Translations under genes and position numbers: made by a program | Notes under the pieces: model-generated | Told to the model about the DNA's origin: nothing | Databases searched by the model: none | The model's input: only the letters and a program-made list of their open reading frames with translations | Part shown: positions 49,783 through 57,295 of the stretch, piece by piece | How the letters are laid out: every line of letters starts with the position of its first letter | Position numbering within the stretch: the stretch's first letter is position 1 | Source of the DNA: Streptomyces canus | Lineage (GTDB): Bacteria > Actinomycetota > Actinomycetes > Streptomycetales > Streptomycetaceae | Direction: 5' to 3' | Assembly (NCBI RefSeq): GCF_001514145.1 | Contig: NZ_KQ948663.1 | Coordinates: forward strand, 226,438-290,437 | DNA length: 64,000 bases

Positions 49783-50280
49783 ATGGGCATGAGCGTGACC
49801 ATCTCTGCGGCGGCCGAGCAGGACGCGGAGCAGATCTTCAGGCTGCAGTACCTGTGCTTCCAGAGTGAGGCGGCGCTGTACGGCAACTACCGCATCGATC
49901 CGCTCGTCCAGAGCCTGGACTCGGTCCGCGCGGAGGTGGCCGCGGACTGCGTCTTCGTGGCCCGCCTGGGCGAAGAGGTGGTCGGCTCGGTCCGCGGCCG
50001 CGTCACCGAGGACGGCTCCGCCGCCATCGGCAAGCTCTGCGTCCACCCCCGCCTCCAGGGCCACGGCATCGGCGCCCGCCTTCTCCGAGCGGCCGAAGCC
50101 GCCCTGGCGGAGGAGCGCGGCGCCACCAGCTTCCGCCTCTTCACCGGCCACCGCAGCGAGGGCAACCTCCGCCTCTACCGCAAGGTCGGCTACCAGACGG
50201 TGGGCACGTCGGAGGGCGCGGACGGGGTCCCGATGATCGTCCTGGAGAAGCCCGCAGGCACATATGCGGCAACCGCATAG
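49783..50280 (+). CDS. GNAT-family N-acetyltransferase
   Basis: 165 residues from ATG 49783 with GGGAGG 9 bases upstream; ATG 49789 is possible. GNAT core: VARLGEEVVGSVRGRVTEDGSAAIGKLCVHPRLQGHGIGARLLRAAEA, carrying the acetyl-CoA loop QGHGIGARL, then FTGHRSEGNLRLYRKVGYQTV. Substrate unknown. Repeat copy 4 follows the stop. Confidence 0.88.
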   Translation: MGMSVTISAAAEQDAEQIFRLQYLCFQSEAALYGNYRIDPLVQSLDSVRAEVAADCVFVARLGEEVVGSVRGRVTEDGSAAIGKLCVHPRLQGHGIGARLLRAAEAALAEERGATSFRLFTGHRSEGNLRLYRKVGYQTVGTSEGADGVPMIVLEKPAGTYAATA

Positions 50281-50287
50281 TTTTTAA

Positions 50288-50325
50288 GGGGCGCGGGGAA
50301 CTGCGCGACCAGCCACGGCTGACCG
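50288..50325 (+). repeat. Intergenic hairpin repeat, copy 4
   Basis: GGGGCGCGGGGAACTGCGCG followed by ACCAGCCACGGCTGACC begins 8 bases after the GNAT stop, behind a TTTTTAA stretch. GCGC-GGGGAACT-GCGC forms a small hairpin. Same family as copies 1-3. Confidence 0.75.
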
Positions 50326-50342
50326 GATGCCGCCCGAGGACC

Positions 50343-50750
50343 TCAGGCGGCATCCTCCCTGGTCGCAGCCTTCCGCAACCAGTAAATGGCGGAAAGCGGC
50401 AAGAGCACGGGGATGAACAGATACCCGATCCCGAAGTCCGACCACACGGTCGCATCCGGAAACGCCGACGGCTCCACCAACGTCCAGGTGCCCACGGTCA
50501 GCACGCCCAGCAGCTCAACTACACAGCACACCAGCGCCGCCTTACGGGCCGTCTCACCACCGCGCACCAGCGAGTACGTGATGAAGCCGTACACGACACC
50601 CGCAACGGCGGACAGCGAATACGCCAGCGGCGCCCGGTCGAACTCCGTGGAGATCTGCACGGCGGACCGAGACACCGCCCCGACGACCATCACCCCGTAC
50701 AACCAGACGAGCAGCGTCCCCGGCCCACTGGTCAGCCGTCGCCGACTCAC
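50343..50750 (-). CDS. Small four-helix membrane protein
   Basis: 135 residues from GTG 50750, preceded by GGGGAGG; the upstream gene stops at 50752, so the pair is nearly overlapping. Four hydrophobic segments (LLVWLYGVMVVGAVSRSAVQI, LAYSLSAVAGVVYGFITYSLV, AALVCCVVELLGVLTVGTWTLV, GIGYLFIPVLLPLSAIYWL). Streptomyces conserved integral membrane protein; function unknown. Confidence 0.75.
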   Translation of the reverse strand: MSRRRLTSGPGTLLVWLYGVMVVGAVSRSAVQISTEFDRAPLAYSLSAVAGVVYGFITYSLVRGGETARKAALVCCVVELLGVLTVGTWTLVEPSAFPDATVWSDFGIGYLFIPVLLPLSAIYWLRKAATREDAA

Positions 50751-50751
50751 C

Positions 50752-51111
50752 TCAGCCTCCCCAGATGTCATAGAGCCGCACCTCCAGAACGGCCAGCACC
50801 ACACCGCCGGCGGCAACCGTCACCGATCCCCACCGCGTCCGCTCCGTGAGCGACATGATCCCCGCCGCCGGCACACACGCGAACGCCCCCAGCAGATAGG
50901 CGACGAAGATCGTCGTCCCCTGCTCCGGCTTCTCGCCCCGCGCGAGCTGCACGATCCCGATCACCAGCTGGACCAGCGCCAGCACCGACACCACGGCCAT
51001 CCCGATGAAGTGCCAGTCCTTGGTCGGCTGATCACGGTACGCGGCCCAGCCGCACCAGGCGGCCAGCAGCAGCGCGGCGACGCCGGTCACCAGCGTCAGG
51101 GCATCAAACAT
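50752..51111 (-). CDS. Small membrane protein
   Basis: 119 residues, ATG 51111. About four hydrophobic segments (LVTGVAALLLAAWCGWAAY, FIGMAVVSVLALVQLVIGIVQLA, FVAYLLGAFACVPAAGIMSL, GSVTVAAGGVVLAVLEVRL). Function unknown. Its stop lies against the next gene's start, so the two are probably co-translated and may form one complex. Confidence 0.78.
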   Translation of the reverse strand: MFDALTLVTGVAALLLAAWCGWAAYRDQPTKDWHFIGMAVVSVLALVQLVIGIVQLARGEKPEQGTTIFVAYLLGAFACVPAAGIMSLTERTRWGSVTVAAGGVVLAVLEVRLYDIWGG

Positions 51112-51180
51112 GCGGCGAGCCTATTACGGTCCAAAAGGCCTGATGCGGCCGCCCCCGCACGGCACCGTAGGGTCGAAGCC

Positions 51181-51831
51181 ATGAAGATCTCTGCCGAAGC
51201 CCTCCTGTTCGACAACGACGGAACCCTCGTCTCCTCCCTGGATTCCGTCCACCGCTGCTGGACGCGCTGGGCCGAGGAGTTCGGCATCACCGCCGAGGAG
51301 TTCGCCCGTGTCGAACTGCATGGGCGACCGGCCGTCGAGATAGCCGCCGACCTGCTCCCCGCCGACGTCGTGCCGCGGGCCCTCGCGCGGATCGAACAGC
51401 TGGAGGTGGAGGACGTACCCAACGGCGGTGTCCTTCTGCTCCCCGGCACCAGGGCCTTCCTCGACGCCCTGCCCGCCGACCGCTGGGCCGTCGTCACCTC
51501 CGCCACCCGCCGGCTCGCCGAGGCCCGTCTCGAAGCGGTCGGCATCCTCCCCAAGACGCTGGTCGCCGCCGACGACGTCACCCGCGGCAAGCCGGACCCC
51601 GAGCCCTATCTGCTCGCCGCTCGCGAACTCGGCATCGACCCGGCCCGCTGCGTCGTCTTCGAGGACGCCCCCGCGGGCCTGCGCGCCGGCCGGGCCGCCG
51701 GGATGACCACCGTGGCATTGACCACAACTCATCAGGCCCACGAGCTCGATGCCGACCTGGTGGTCGAGAATCTGTCGGCCTTGTCGGCACTGGTCATCGG
51801 CGGGAACGTGGAGATCTCCGTCCGGTCCTGA
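51181..51831 (+). CDS. HAD-superfamily hydrolase (sugar phosphatase-like)
   Basis: 216 residues, ATG 51181. HAD motifs: LLFDNDGTLVSSLDSVHRCW (motif I, where DNDGT replaces the usual DxDGT with Asp-Asn-Asp), VVTSATRRLAEARL (motif II), GKPDPEPYLLAARELG (motif III Lys), and VVFEDAPAGLRAGRAAGM (motif IV). The cap is of the beta-phosphoglucomutase/2-deoxyglucose-6-phosphatase type. A small sugar phosphate is the likely substrate. Single gene. Confidence 0.88.
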   Translation: MKISAEALLFDNDGTLVSSLDSVHRCWTRWAEEFGITAEEFARVELHGRPAVEIAADLLPADVVPRALARIEQLEVEDVPNGGVLLLPGTRAFLDALPADRWAVVTSATRRLAEARLEAVGILPKTLVAADDVTRGKPDPEPYLLAARELGIDPARCVVFEDAPAGLRAGRAAGMTTVALTTTHQAHELDADLVVENLSALSALVIGGNVEISVRS

Positions 51832-51841
51832 GGCATGTCCA

Positions 51842-51866
51842 CCGTTGTCCGTCATTCGGACAACGG
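51842..51866. promoter_or_regulatory. Perfect palindrome between HAD gene and metNIQ leader
   Basis: CCGTTGTCCG (51842-51851), a 5-base loop, and CGGACAACGG (51857-51866). It follows the HAD stop by 10 bases and ends just before a possible -35 (TTGGTC, 51871-51876). It may end the HAD transcript, serve as an operator for metNIQ, or both. No T run. Confidence 0.55.
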
Positions 51867-51904
51867 GTTCTTGGTCGCTCCCATACGTCTGCTTTACTGA
51901 TCGC

Positions 51905-51991
51905 ATGACCATGACGAGCTGCCGCACCCTTGCGACCGAGGCGACCCTGACGCCCGGTGCTCGTTGTATGTGTCGAATGTGCGCCTGCTAG
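51905..51991 (+). CDS. Cys/Met-rich leader peptide upstream of metNIQ
   Basis: 28 codons, ATG 51905 to TAG 51991. The C-terminus reads RCMCRMCAC: four Cys and two Met in the last nine residues, encoded by uncommon TGT and CGA codons. TTGGTC (51871-51876), an 18-base spacer and TACTGA (51895-51900) suggest transcription starts at the ATG, giving a leaderless ORF. Cys-rich leaderless small ORFs attenuate sulphur genes in mycobacteria, and short leader peptides precede sulphur genes in Streptomyces. Here ribosome stalling on Cys or Met codons could set metNIQ expression. The 145 bases before metN hold GCTCGC/GCGAGC and CGTACG/CGTACG hairpins. Confidence 0.75.
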   Translation: MTMTSCRTLATEATLTPGARCMCRMCAC

Positions 51992-52136
51992 AGGGCCCCC
52001 GCACCACCCCCTGAGCTCGCGCCCCGAAGCGAGCCGCCCCGGCACGTCCGTACGCCGTGAACGCCGTACGTGACCCATGTGCCCGCGCACGACTTCTCTC
52101 CCGTACCGGGGCACACCCACGCCCGCGTACTCGACA

Positions 52137-53183
52137 GTGACGGAAACCCCAGTGATCACGACAACAGGCCTCACGAAGGTCTACCGCTCACGCGGGCGAG
52201 AGATCACCGCCCTCGACGGCGTCGATCTCCACGTCCGCGAAGGCGAGGTGTACGGCGTCATCGGCCAGTCCGGCGCCGGCAAGTCCTCGCTCATCCGCTG
52301 CGTCAACCTGCTGGAGCGCCCCACCGCCGGCACGGTGACCGTCGCCGGACAGGACCTCACCGCCCTCGCGGGCCGCGGACCCCGCGCCGGCAGGGAGCTG
52401 CGGCAGGCGCGCAGCCGTATCGGCATGGTCTTCCAGCACTTCAACCTGCTGTCCACCCGGACGGTCCAGGACAACGTCGAGCTGCCGCTCGAAATCCTCG
52501 GCAAGTCCGGAAAGGAGCGCTCCCGCAAGGCACTTGAGCTGCTGGACCTCGTCGGACTCGCCGACCGGGCGGGCGCCTACCCGGCCCAGCTCTCCGGCGG
52601 CCAGAAGCAGCGCGTCGGCATCGCCCGTGCCCTGGCCGGCGACCCCAAGGTGCTCCTGTCCGACGAGGCCACCAGCGCCCTCGACCCGGAGACCACCCGC
52701 TCGATCCTCCAGCTGCTGCGCGACCTGAACCGGCAGTTGGGCCTCACCGTCCTGCTCATCACCCACGAGATGGACGTCGTGAAGTCGGTCTGCGACTCGG
52801 CCGCCCTGATGGAGAACGGCCGCATCGTCGAGTCCGGCACGGTCGGCGAGTTGCTCGCGACCCCCGGCTCCGAGCTGGCCTCCGCGCTCTTCCCCGTCGG
52901 CGGCGAGGCCACCGGCGAGGACCGGACCGTCATCGACGTCACCTTCCACGGCGAGGCCGCCACCCAGCCGGTCATCTCCCAGCTCTCGCGCACCTACAAC
53001 ATCGACATATCGATCCTCGGTGCCGCCATCGACACCGTCGGCGGCCTCCAGATCGGCCGGATGCGGATCGAACTGCCGGGCCGCTACGAGGACAACGTCG
53101 TGCCGGTCGGCTTCCTGCGCGAACAGGGTCTTCAGATCGACGTCGTCGGTGCGCCCCAGCCGGTGAAGGAAGGTGCCAAGTGA
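52137..53183 (+). CDS. metN: Methionine ABC transporter ATP-binding protein
   Basis: 348 residues from GTG 52137; GTG 52152 (VITTTGLTKVYRSRG) is equally plausible and closer to the family start. Walker A GQSGAGKSS, Q-loop, signature LSGGQKQRVGIARALAG, Walker B VLLSDEATSAL, H-loop LLITHEMDV. The C-terminal NIL domain (TVIDVTFHGEAATQPVISQLSRTYNIDISILGAAIDTVGGLQIGRMRIELPG) binds methionine and inhibits transport when it is plentiful. First gene of metNIQ, behind the Cys/Met leader ORF. Confidence 0.95.
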   Translation: MTETPVITTTGLTKVYRSRGREITALDGVDLHVREGEVYGVIGQSGAGKSSLIRCVNLLERPTAGTVTVAGQDLTALAGRGPRAGRELRQARSRIGMVFQHFNLLSTRTVQDNVELPLEILGKSGKERSRKALELLDLVGLADRAGAYPAQLSGGQKQRVGIARALAGDPKVLLSDEATSALDPETTRSILQLLRDLNRQLGLTVLLITHEMDVVKSVCDSAALMENGRIVESGTVGELLATPGSELASALFPVGGEATGEDRTVIDVTFHGEAATQPVISQLSRTYNIDISILGAAIDTVGGLQIGRMRIELPGRYEDNVVPVGFLREQGLQIDVVGAPQPVKEGAK

Positions 53184-53905
53184 CCTGGTCCGAGATGCGG
53201 CCCCTGCTGGAGCAGGCGTGTTGGGACACCCTCTACATGGTCGGCTGGTCCACGCTCATCGCCGTCGTGGGTGGCCTTCCGCTCGGTGTCCTCCTCGTCC
53301 TCACCGACCGCGGCGGACTCCTCCAGAACGTCGTCGCGAACAAGGTCATCGGACAGGTCGTGAACGTCGCCCGCTCGATGCCGTTCATCATCCTGATGGT
53401 CGCGCTGATGGGCTTCACCCGCTCGATCACCGGGACCACCATCGGCCGCGAGGCCGCCATCGTGCCGCTCGCCATCGGTGCGATCCCGTTCTTCGCGCGC
53501 CTCGTCGAGACGGCTGTCCGCGAAGTGGACGGCGGGCTCGTGGAGGCCGTGCAGTCGATGGGCGGCAACACCTGGACGATCGTCCGCAAGGTTCTCGTCC
53601 CCGAGTCCCTGCCCTCGCTGATCGCCAGCACCACGACCACGATCGTCGCCCTCATCGGCTACTCCGCGATGGCCGGCACGGTCGGCGCCGGCGGTCTCGG
53701 TGACATCGCCATCCGCTACGGCTACCAGCGCTTCGAGACCCAGCTCATGTGGATCACCGTCGCGATCCTCGCCGTCGTCATCTCGCTCATCCAGTTCGCC
53801 GGCGACTACGCGGCCCGGTCCCTGCACAGCCGCGGCGGACGCTCCGGCCCGGCACCGAAGCTGCGGCTGCTGAAGGCCTCCACGGCGGACACCAAGACCG
53901 TCTGA
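53180..53905 (+). CDS. metI: Methionine ABC transporter permease
   Basis: 241 residues from GTG 53180, overlapping the metN stop (GTGA). About five hydrophobic segments with the EAA loop EAVQSMGGNTWTIVRKVLVPESLPSLIAS that contacts MetN. Forms a MetI dimer in the membrane. Confidence 0.95.
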   Translation: MTWSEMRPLLEQACWDTLYMVGWSTLIAVVGGLPLGVLLVLTDRGGLLQNVVANKVIGQVVNVARSMPFIILMVALMGFTRSITGTTIGREAAIVPLAIGAIPFFARLVETAVREVDGGLVEAVQSMGGNTWTIVRKVLVPESLPSLIASTTTTIVALIGYSAMAGTVGAGGLGDIAIRYGYQRFETQLMWITVAILAVVISLIQFAGDYAARSLHSRGGRSGPAPKLRLLKASTADTKTV

Positions 53906-53972
53906 GCCACCCCCGATTTCCCCGTGCACCCGTACGCGGGGTTCGCTGCACCCAAAAGGAAAGGCACTTTTC

Positions 53973-54800
53973 GTGCGTAACGCCATAAAGCTCACCACCG
54001 TCCTCGCCGCCGGAGCCCTCACCTTCGGGCTCAGCGCCTGCGGTTCGTCCGGTTCGGACTCCGCCTCCGACACCAGCGGACCGCTGGTCGTCGCCGCGAG
54101 CCCCACCCCGCACGCCGAGATCCTGAACTACGTCAAGGAGAACCTGGCGAAGAAGGCGGGCCTCGACCTGGAGGTCAGGGAGTTCACGGACTACGTGACC
54201 CCGAACACGGCGACGGAGGACGGCTCGGTCGGCGCCAACTACTTCCAGAACCAGCCGTACCTCGACGACTTCAACAAGAAGCGCGGCACCCACATCGTGC
54301 CCGTCGTCACGGTCCACCTGGAGCCGCTCGGCCTCTACTCCCACAAGGTCAAGAGCACCGACGCCCTCAAGAGCGGTGCGACGATCGCCGTCCCCAACGA
54401 CAGCGTGAACGAGGCCCGTGCCCTCAAGCTGCTCGACGCCAACGGGATCATCACGCTCAAGGACGGCGTCGGCAACGAGGCGACCCCCTCCGACATCGCG
54501 AAGAACCCGAAGAACCTCACGTTCAAGGAGCTGGAGGCGGCCCAGACCCCGCGCTCCCTGGACGACGTCGACGCGGCGGTCGTCAACGGCAACTACGCCA
54601 TCGAGGCCGACCTCAAGCCCGCCACCGACGCCCTCGTGCTGGAGTCCGCCAAGAACAACCCGTACGGCAACTTCCTCGCGGTGAAGGACGGCAACGAGGA
54701 CGACCCGCGCGTGAAGAAGCTCGCCAAGCTGCTCACCTCCGCCGAGGTCAAGAAGTTCATCGAGGACAAGTACGCCGGTTCCGTCCTCGCCTCCTTCTGA
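53973..54800 (+). CDS. metQ: Methionine-binding lipoprotein
   Basis: 275 residues, GTG 53973 after AAGGAAAGG. Lipoprotein signal MRNAIKLTTVLAAGALTFGLSAC with Cys23 in the lipobox. NLPA/MetQ fold: VVAASPTPHAEILNYV, EVREFTDYVTPNTATEDGSVGANYFQNQPYLDDFN, LYSHKVKSTDALKSGATIAVPNDSVNEARALKLL, and VNGNYAIEADL. It captures methionine outside the membrane for MetNI. A strong terminator follows. Confidence 0.95.
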   Translation: MRNAIKLTTVLAAGALTFGLSACGSSGSDSASDTSGPLVVAASPTPHAEILNYVKENLAKKAGLDLEVREFTDYVTPNTATEDGSVGANYFQNQPYLDDFNKKRGTHIVPVVTVHLEPLGLYSHKVKSTDALKSGATIAVPNDSVNEARALKLLDANGIITLKDGVGNEATPSDIAKNPKNLTFKELEAAQTPRSLDDVDAAVVNGNYAIEADLKPATDALVLESAKNNPYGNFLAVKDGNEDDPRVKKLAKLLTSAEVKKFIEDKYAGSVLASF

Positions 54801-54830
54801 TCACCGGCGCGTATACGACGTATCGCCACG

Positions 54831-54867
54831 CACGGGGTCCACTCCGTCACCAGGTGTGGGCCCCGTG
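54831..54867 (+). terminator. Terminator of metNIQ
   Basis: A 12-bp stem with one G-U pair (CACGGGGTCCAC 54831-54842 with 54856-54867) around a 13-base loop starts 30 bases after the metQ stop. Confidence 0.7.
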
Positions 54868-54946
54868 ATGCGGTTCGGTGCTTTCATGCTGCATGCTGGG
54901 CAGTTCAGCAGGCCCTGCAGGTCTTCCGACGGTTACGGAGTGGCGC

Positions 54947-55585
54947 ATGACTGGCACCTTCCCCAACATCTCCATCAGCACGGAGCGGTTGGTGCTGCGC
55001 CCTCTCGACGAGGACGACGTGCCCGCGCTGGCCGAGATGATGAACGACGAGCAGGTCGGGGCCTGGACCGACGTGCCCCAGCCCTTCAGCGAGGAACGGG
55101 CGCGCGGCTGGATCACGCGGTACGCGCCGACCGAGCGGGAGGCCGGCCGCGGACTCGACTTCGCCGTCACCGAGTTCCTCACCCAGCGCCTGGTCGGCAT
55201 CGTCCAGCTCGCCAAGACCGACTGGCACGTGCGCTCCACGGAGTTGTCGTACATCATCGCCCCATGGGCGCGCGGTGAGGGCTACGCCTCCGAGGCCGCG
55301 CTCGCCACCGCCCAGTGGCTGTTCACCGACCAGAAGTTCGAGCGGATCGAGCTGCGCACGGCGGCCGACAATACCGCCTCCCAGCAGGTCGCCCAGAAGA
55401 TCGGCTGTATTAGCGAGGGTGTCCTGAGGAACGCCTGCATAGCGCACGTCCGCGCCGAGGACGGCACCTGGAGCGACGTCCGCACCGACTTCATCGTGTG
55501 GAGCCTGCTGCCCGAGGACCTCGACGGAGCGGGCGATCAGCTGGCCGACGCGGACGGCTTCACGACGTACTCCGACTGGAACTGA
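54947..55585 (+). CDS. GNAT N-acetyltransferase, RimJ/RimL type
   Basis: 212 residues, ATG 54947 with GGAG upstream. ISTERLVLRPLDEDDVPALAEMMND is the usual start of RimJ/RimL proteins; ELSYIIAPWARGEGYASEAALATAQWLF carries the acetyl-CoA loop; RIELRTAADNTASQQVAQKIGCISEGVLRNA is the C-terminal motif. Members acetylate protein N-termini or small molecules, including some antibiotics. Single gene. Confidence 0.9.
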   Translation: MTGTFPNISISTERLVLRPLDEDDVPALAEMMNDEQVGAWTDVPQPFSEERARGWITRYAPTEREAGRGLDFAVTEFLTQRLVGIVQLAKTDWHVRSTELSYIIAPWARGEGYASEAALATAQWLFTDQKFERIELRTAADNTASQQVAQKIGCISEGVLRNACIAHVRAEDGTWSDVRTDFIVWSLLPEDLDGAGDQLADADGFTTYSDWN

Positions 55586-55706
55586 CAGTATTCGACCTCA
55601 GGTCGGCGAAAGCGCTTCCGAGGCGCAGCGGGTACCCTCACGGAGCCGCCCGCGGGCTGCCCACCGACGAAGGCCTGCGCACACCCCCCCTGGAGACTGA
55701 GAGACG

Positions 55707-56918
55707 ATGGCCGACCGGGTCACGGTGATCGGCTGGGACGGCTCGCCGCTGACCGCAGCGGCACGCTCCGCCCTCGGCGCCGCCACGCTGGTCGCGGGCG
55801 CCGCCCACCATCTGGCACTCCCCGAGGTGCCACCCGCCGCCGAACGCATCCGCCTCGGCAGCGTCGCCCTCGCCGCCCGCCGCATCACCGGCCACCGCGG
55901 CACCGCGGTCGTGCTCGCCGACGGCGATCCCGGATTCTTCGGAGTCGTACGGACCCTGCGCGCACCCGAGTTCGGCCTGGAGGTCGAGGTCGTCCCCGGC
56001 GTCTCCTCGGTTGCCGCCGCCTTCGCGCGGGCCGGTATGCCCTGGGACGACGCCCAGGTGGTCGTCGCCCACCGGCGCACCCTGCGACGCGCGGTGAACG
56101 TGTGCCGAGCCCACACCAAGGTCGCCGTCCTCACCTCGCCCGGCGCCGGACCCGCCGAACTCGGTCTGCTGATGGAGGGCGTCCACCGCACCTTCGTCAT
56201 CTGCGAGGAACTCGGCACAGACCGGGAACAGGTCACGGTCGTCACCTCCGACAAGGCCGCCGACCACACCTGGCGCGACCCGAACCTCGTCATCGTCATC
56301 GGCGGCACGGCCGCGGTGACGGAAGGCGGCGGATGGATCGCAGGGCGCGACCCGGCCGCCGCGTCGCGCGGCTGGACCCTGCCCGCCGAGGCCTACGGCG
56401 GCCTCATGGGCGAAGGCGAACTGGAACCGCTCCGCGCGGCGCAACTCGCCCGGCTGGGGCCACGCGTCGGCGACCTCGTGTGGGACATCGGCTGCGGCAG
56501 CGGCGCCTTCGCCACCGAGGCGGCCCGGGCCGGGGCGGCCGTCATCGCCGTCGACCGCGACCTCAGGGCCTGCGAGCGCACCGAGGCCAACGCCCGCGCC
56601 TTCGGGCTCCAGGTCCAGATCGTCCCCGGCACGGCCCCGCACGTCCTGGAGAACCTTCCCGAACCGGACGTCGTCCGCGTCGGCGGCGGGGGAGTGGCCG
56701 TGGTCTCCGCGGTCGCCGACCGCCGTCCGCAGCGCATCGTCGCCCACGCGGCCACCCGCGACGAGGCCGAACTCGTCGGCCGGGACCTCACCGAACACGG
56801 CTACCGCGTCGAGTGCGCCCTCCTCCAGTCCGTCGAACTCGACACCCGGGCCTGGACGGAGACGGAACGGAGTGTCGCGTTCCTGCTCAGCGGGGTTCTC
56901 CCGGACCGCACGGCCTGA
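55707..56918 (+). CDS. cobL: Precorrin-6Y C5,15-methyltransferase (decarboxylating), CbiE-CbiT fusion
   Basis: 403 residues, ATG 55707. The N-terminal CbiE-type tetrapyrrole methylase (about 1-200: VTVIGWDGSPLTAAARSAL, VLADGDPGFFGVVRTL, VVPGVSSVAAAFARAGMPWDDAQVV) is fused to a CbiT-type SAM methyltransferase (about 225-400: GLMGEGELEPLRAAQLARLGPRVGDLVWDIGCGSGAFATEAARAG). It methylates C5 and C15 and removes a carboxyl group in aerobic cobalamin synthesis. The next cobalamin gene begins 378 bases downstream. Confidence 0.95.
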   Translation: MADRVTVIGWDGSPLTAAARSALGAATLVAGAAHHLALPEVPPAAERIRLGSVALAARRITGHRGTAVVLADGDPGFFGVVRTLRAPEFGLEVEVVPGVSSVAAAFARAGMPWDDAQVVVAHRRTLRRAVNVCRAHTKVAVLTSPGAGPAELGLLMEGVHRTFVICEELGTDREQVTVVTSDKAADHTWRDPNLVIVIGGTAAVTEGGGWIAGRDPAAASRGWTLPAEAYGGLMGEGELEPLRAAQLARLGPRVGDLVWDIGCGSGAFATEAARAGAAVIAVDRDLRACERTEANARAFGLQVQIVPGTAPHVLENLPEPDVVRVGGGGVAVVSAVADRRPQRIVAHAATRDEAELVGRDLTEHGYRVECALLQSVELDTRAWTETERSVAFLLSGVLPDRTA

Positions 56919-57295
56919 CGCCTGCGGTCGTCGGTTCGCCGTCCCCGTGATCCTGTTGTCGTACCGCGCGCGGTAGGCTGGCCGACTGTTGTACCGCTTC
57001 TGGCTGCCCGGCATTCGTTCGTCAATGTCCGGAAAGCGCGCCCGTTTTGGGGTGGGTGTGGTACGGCAGAACCGGAGGACGCGCAACGTGGCGCAGTCCA
57101 CAGCGGGCTGTCGCGGATCAACCTGTCGCGACGGAGGAACGGCCGGGACAATGCCAGTTAATGGCTTTGTCGTCTTTCTCGGCGGGCCGTTCGTGCCGCT
57201 GGGCACGCACGCTCGTTCTTCACTGCGGGGGCGGTCGGTGCGCCGTCCCCGGCGAGCTGGTCGTAGAAGCACTAACCGATGGGCGAGGGGTACGC
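56919..57295. other. 377-base leader before the BluB-CobT fusion gene
   Basis: No gene or cobalamin riboswitch could be recognised; the B12-box pattern is absent. A TAGGCT (56973-56978) is a possible -10. The frame of the fusion gene is open back to 57047, but those residues are Arg/Gly/Trp-rich and unlike the Ala/Pro/Glu-rich start, so I placed the start at 57296. Its ribosome site GAGGGG is clear. Confidence 0.45.

Noticed and set aside
51992..52136. SAM-IV or other SAM riboswitch before metN
   Set aside because: Sequences and pairing typical of SAM-IV are absent. The Cys/Met leader ORF is a better explanation for control.
56919..57295. Cobalamin riboswitch before the BluB-CobT gene
   Set aside because: No B12-box-like sequence could be found, so I list the gap only as an unexplained leader.
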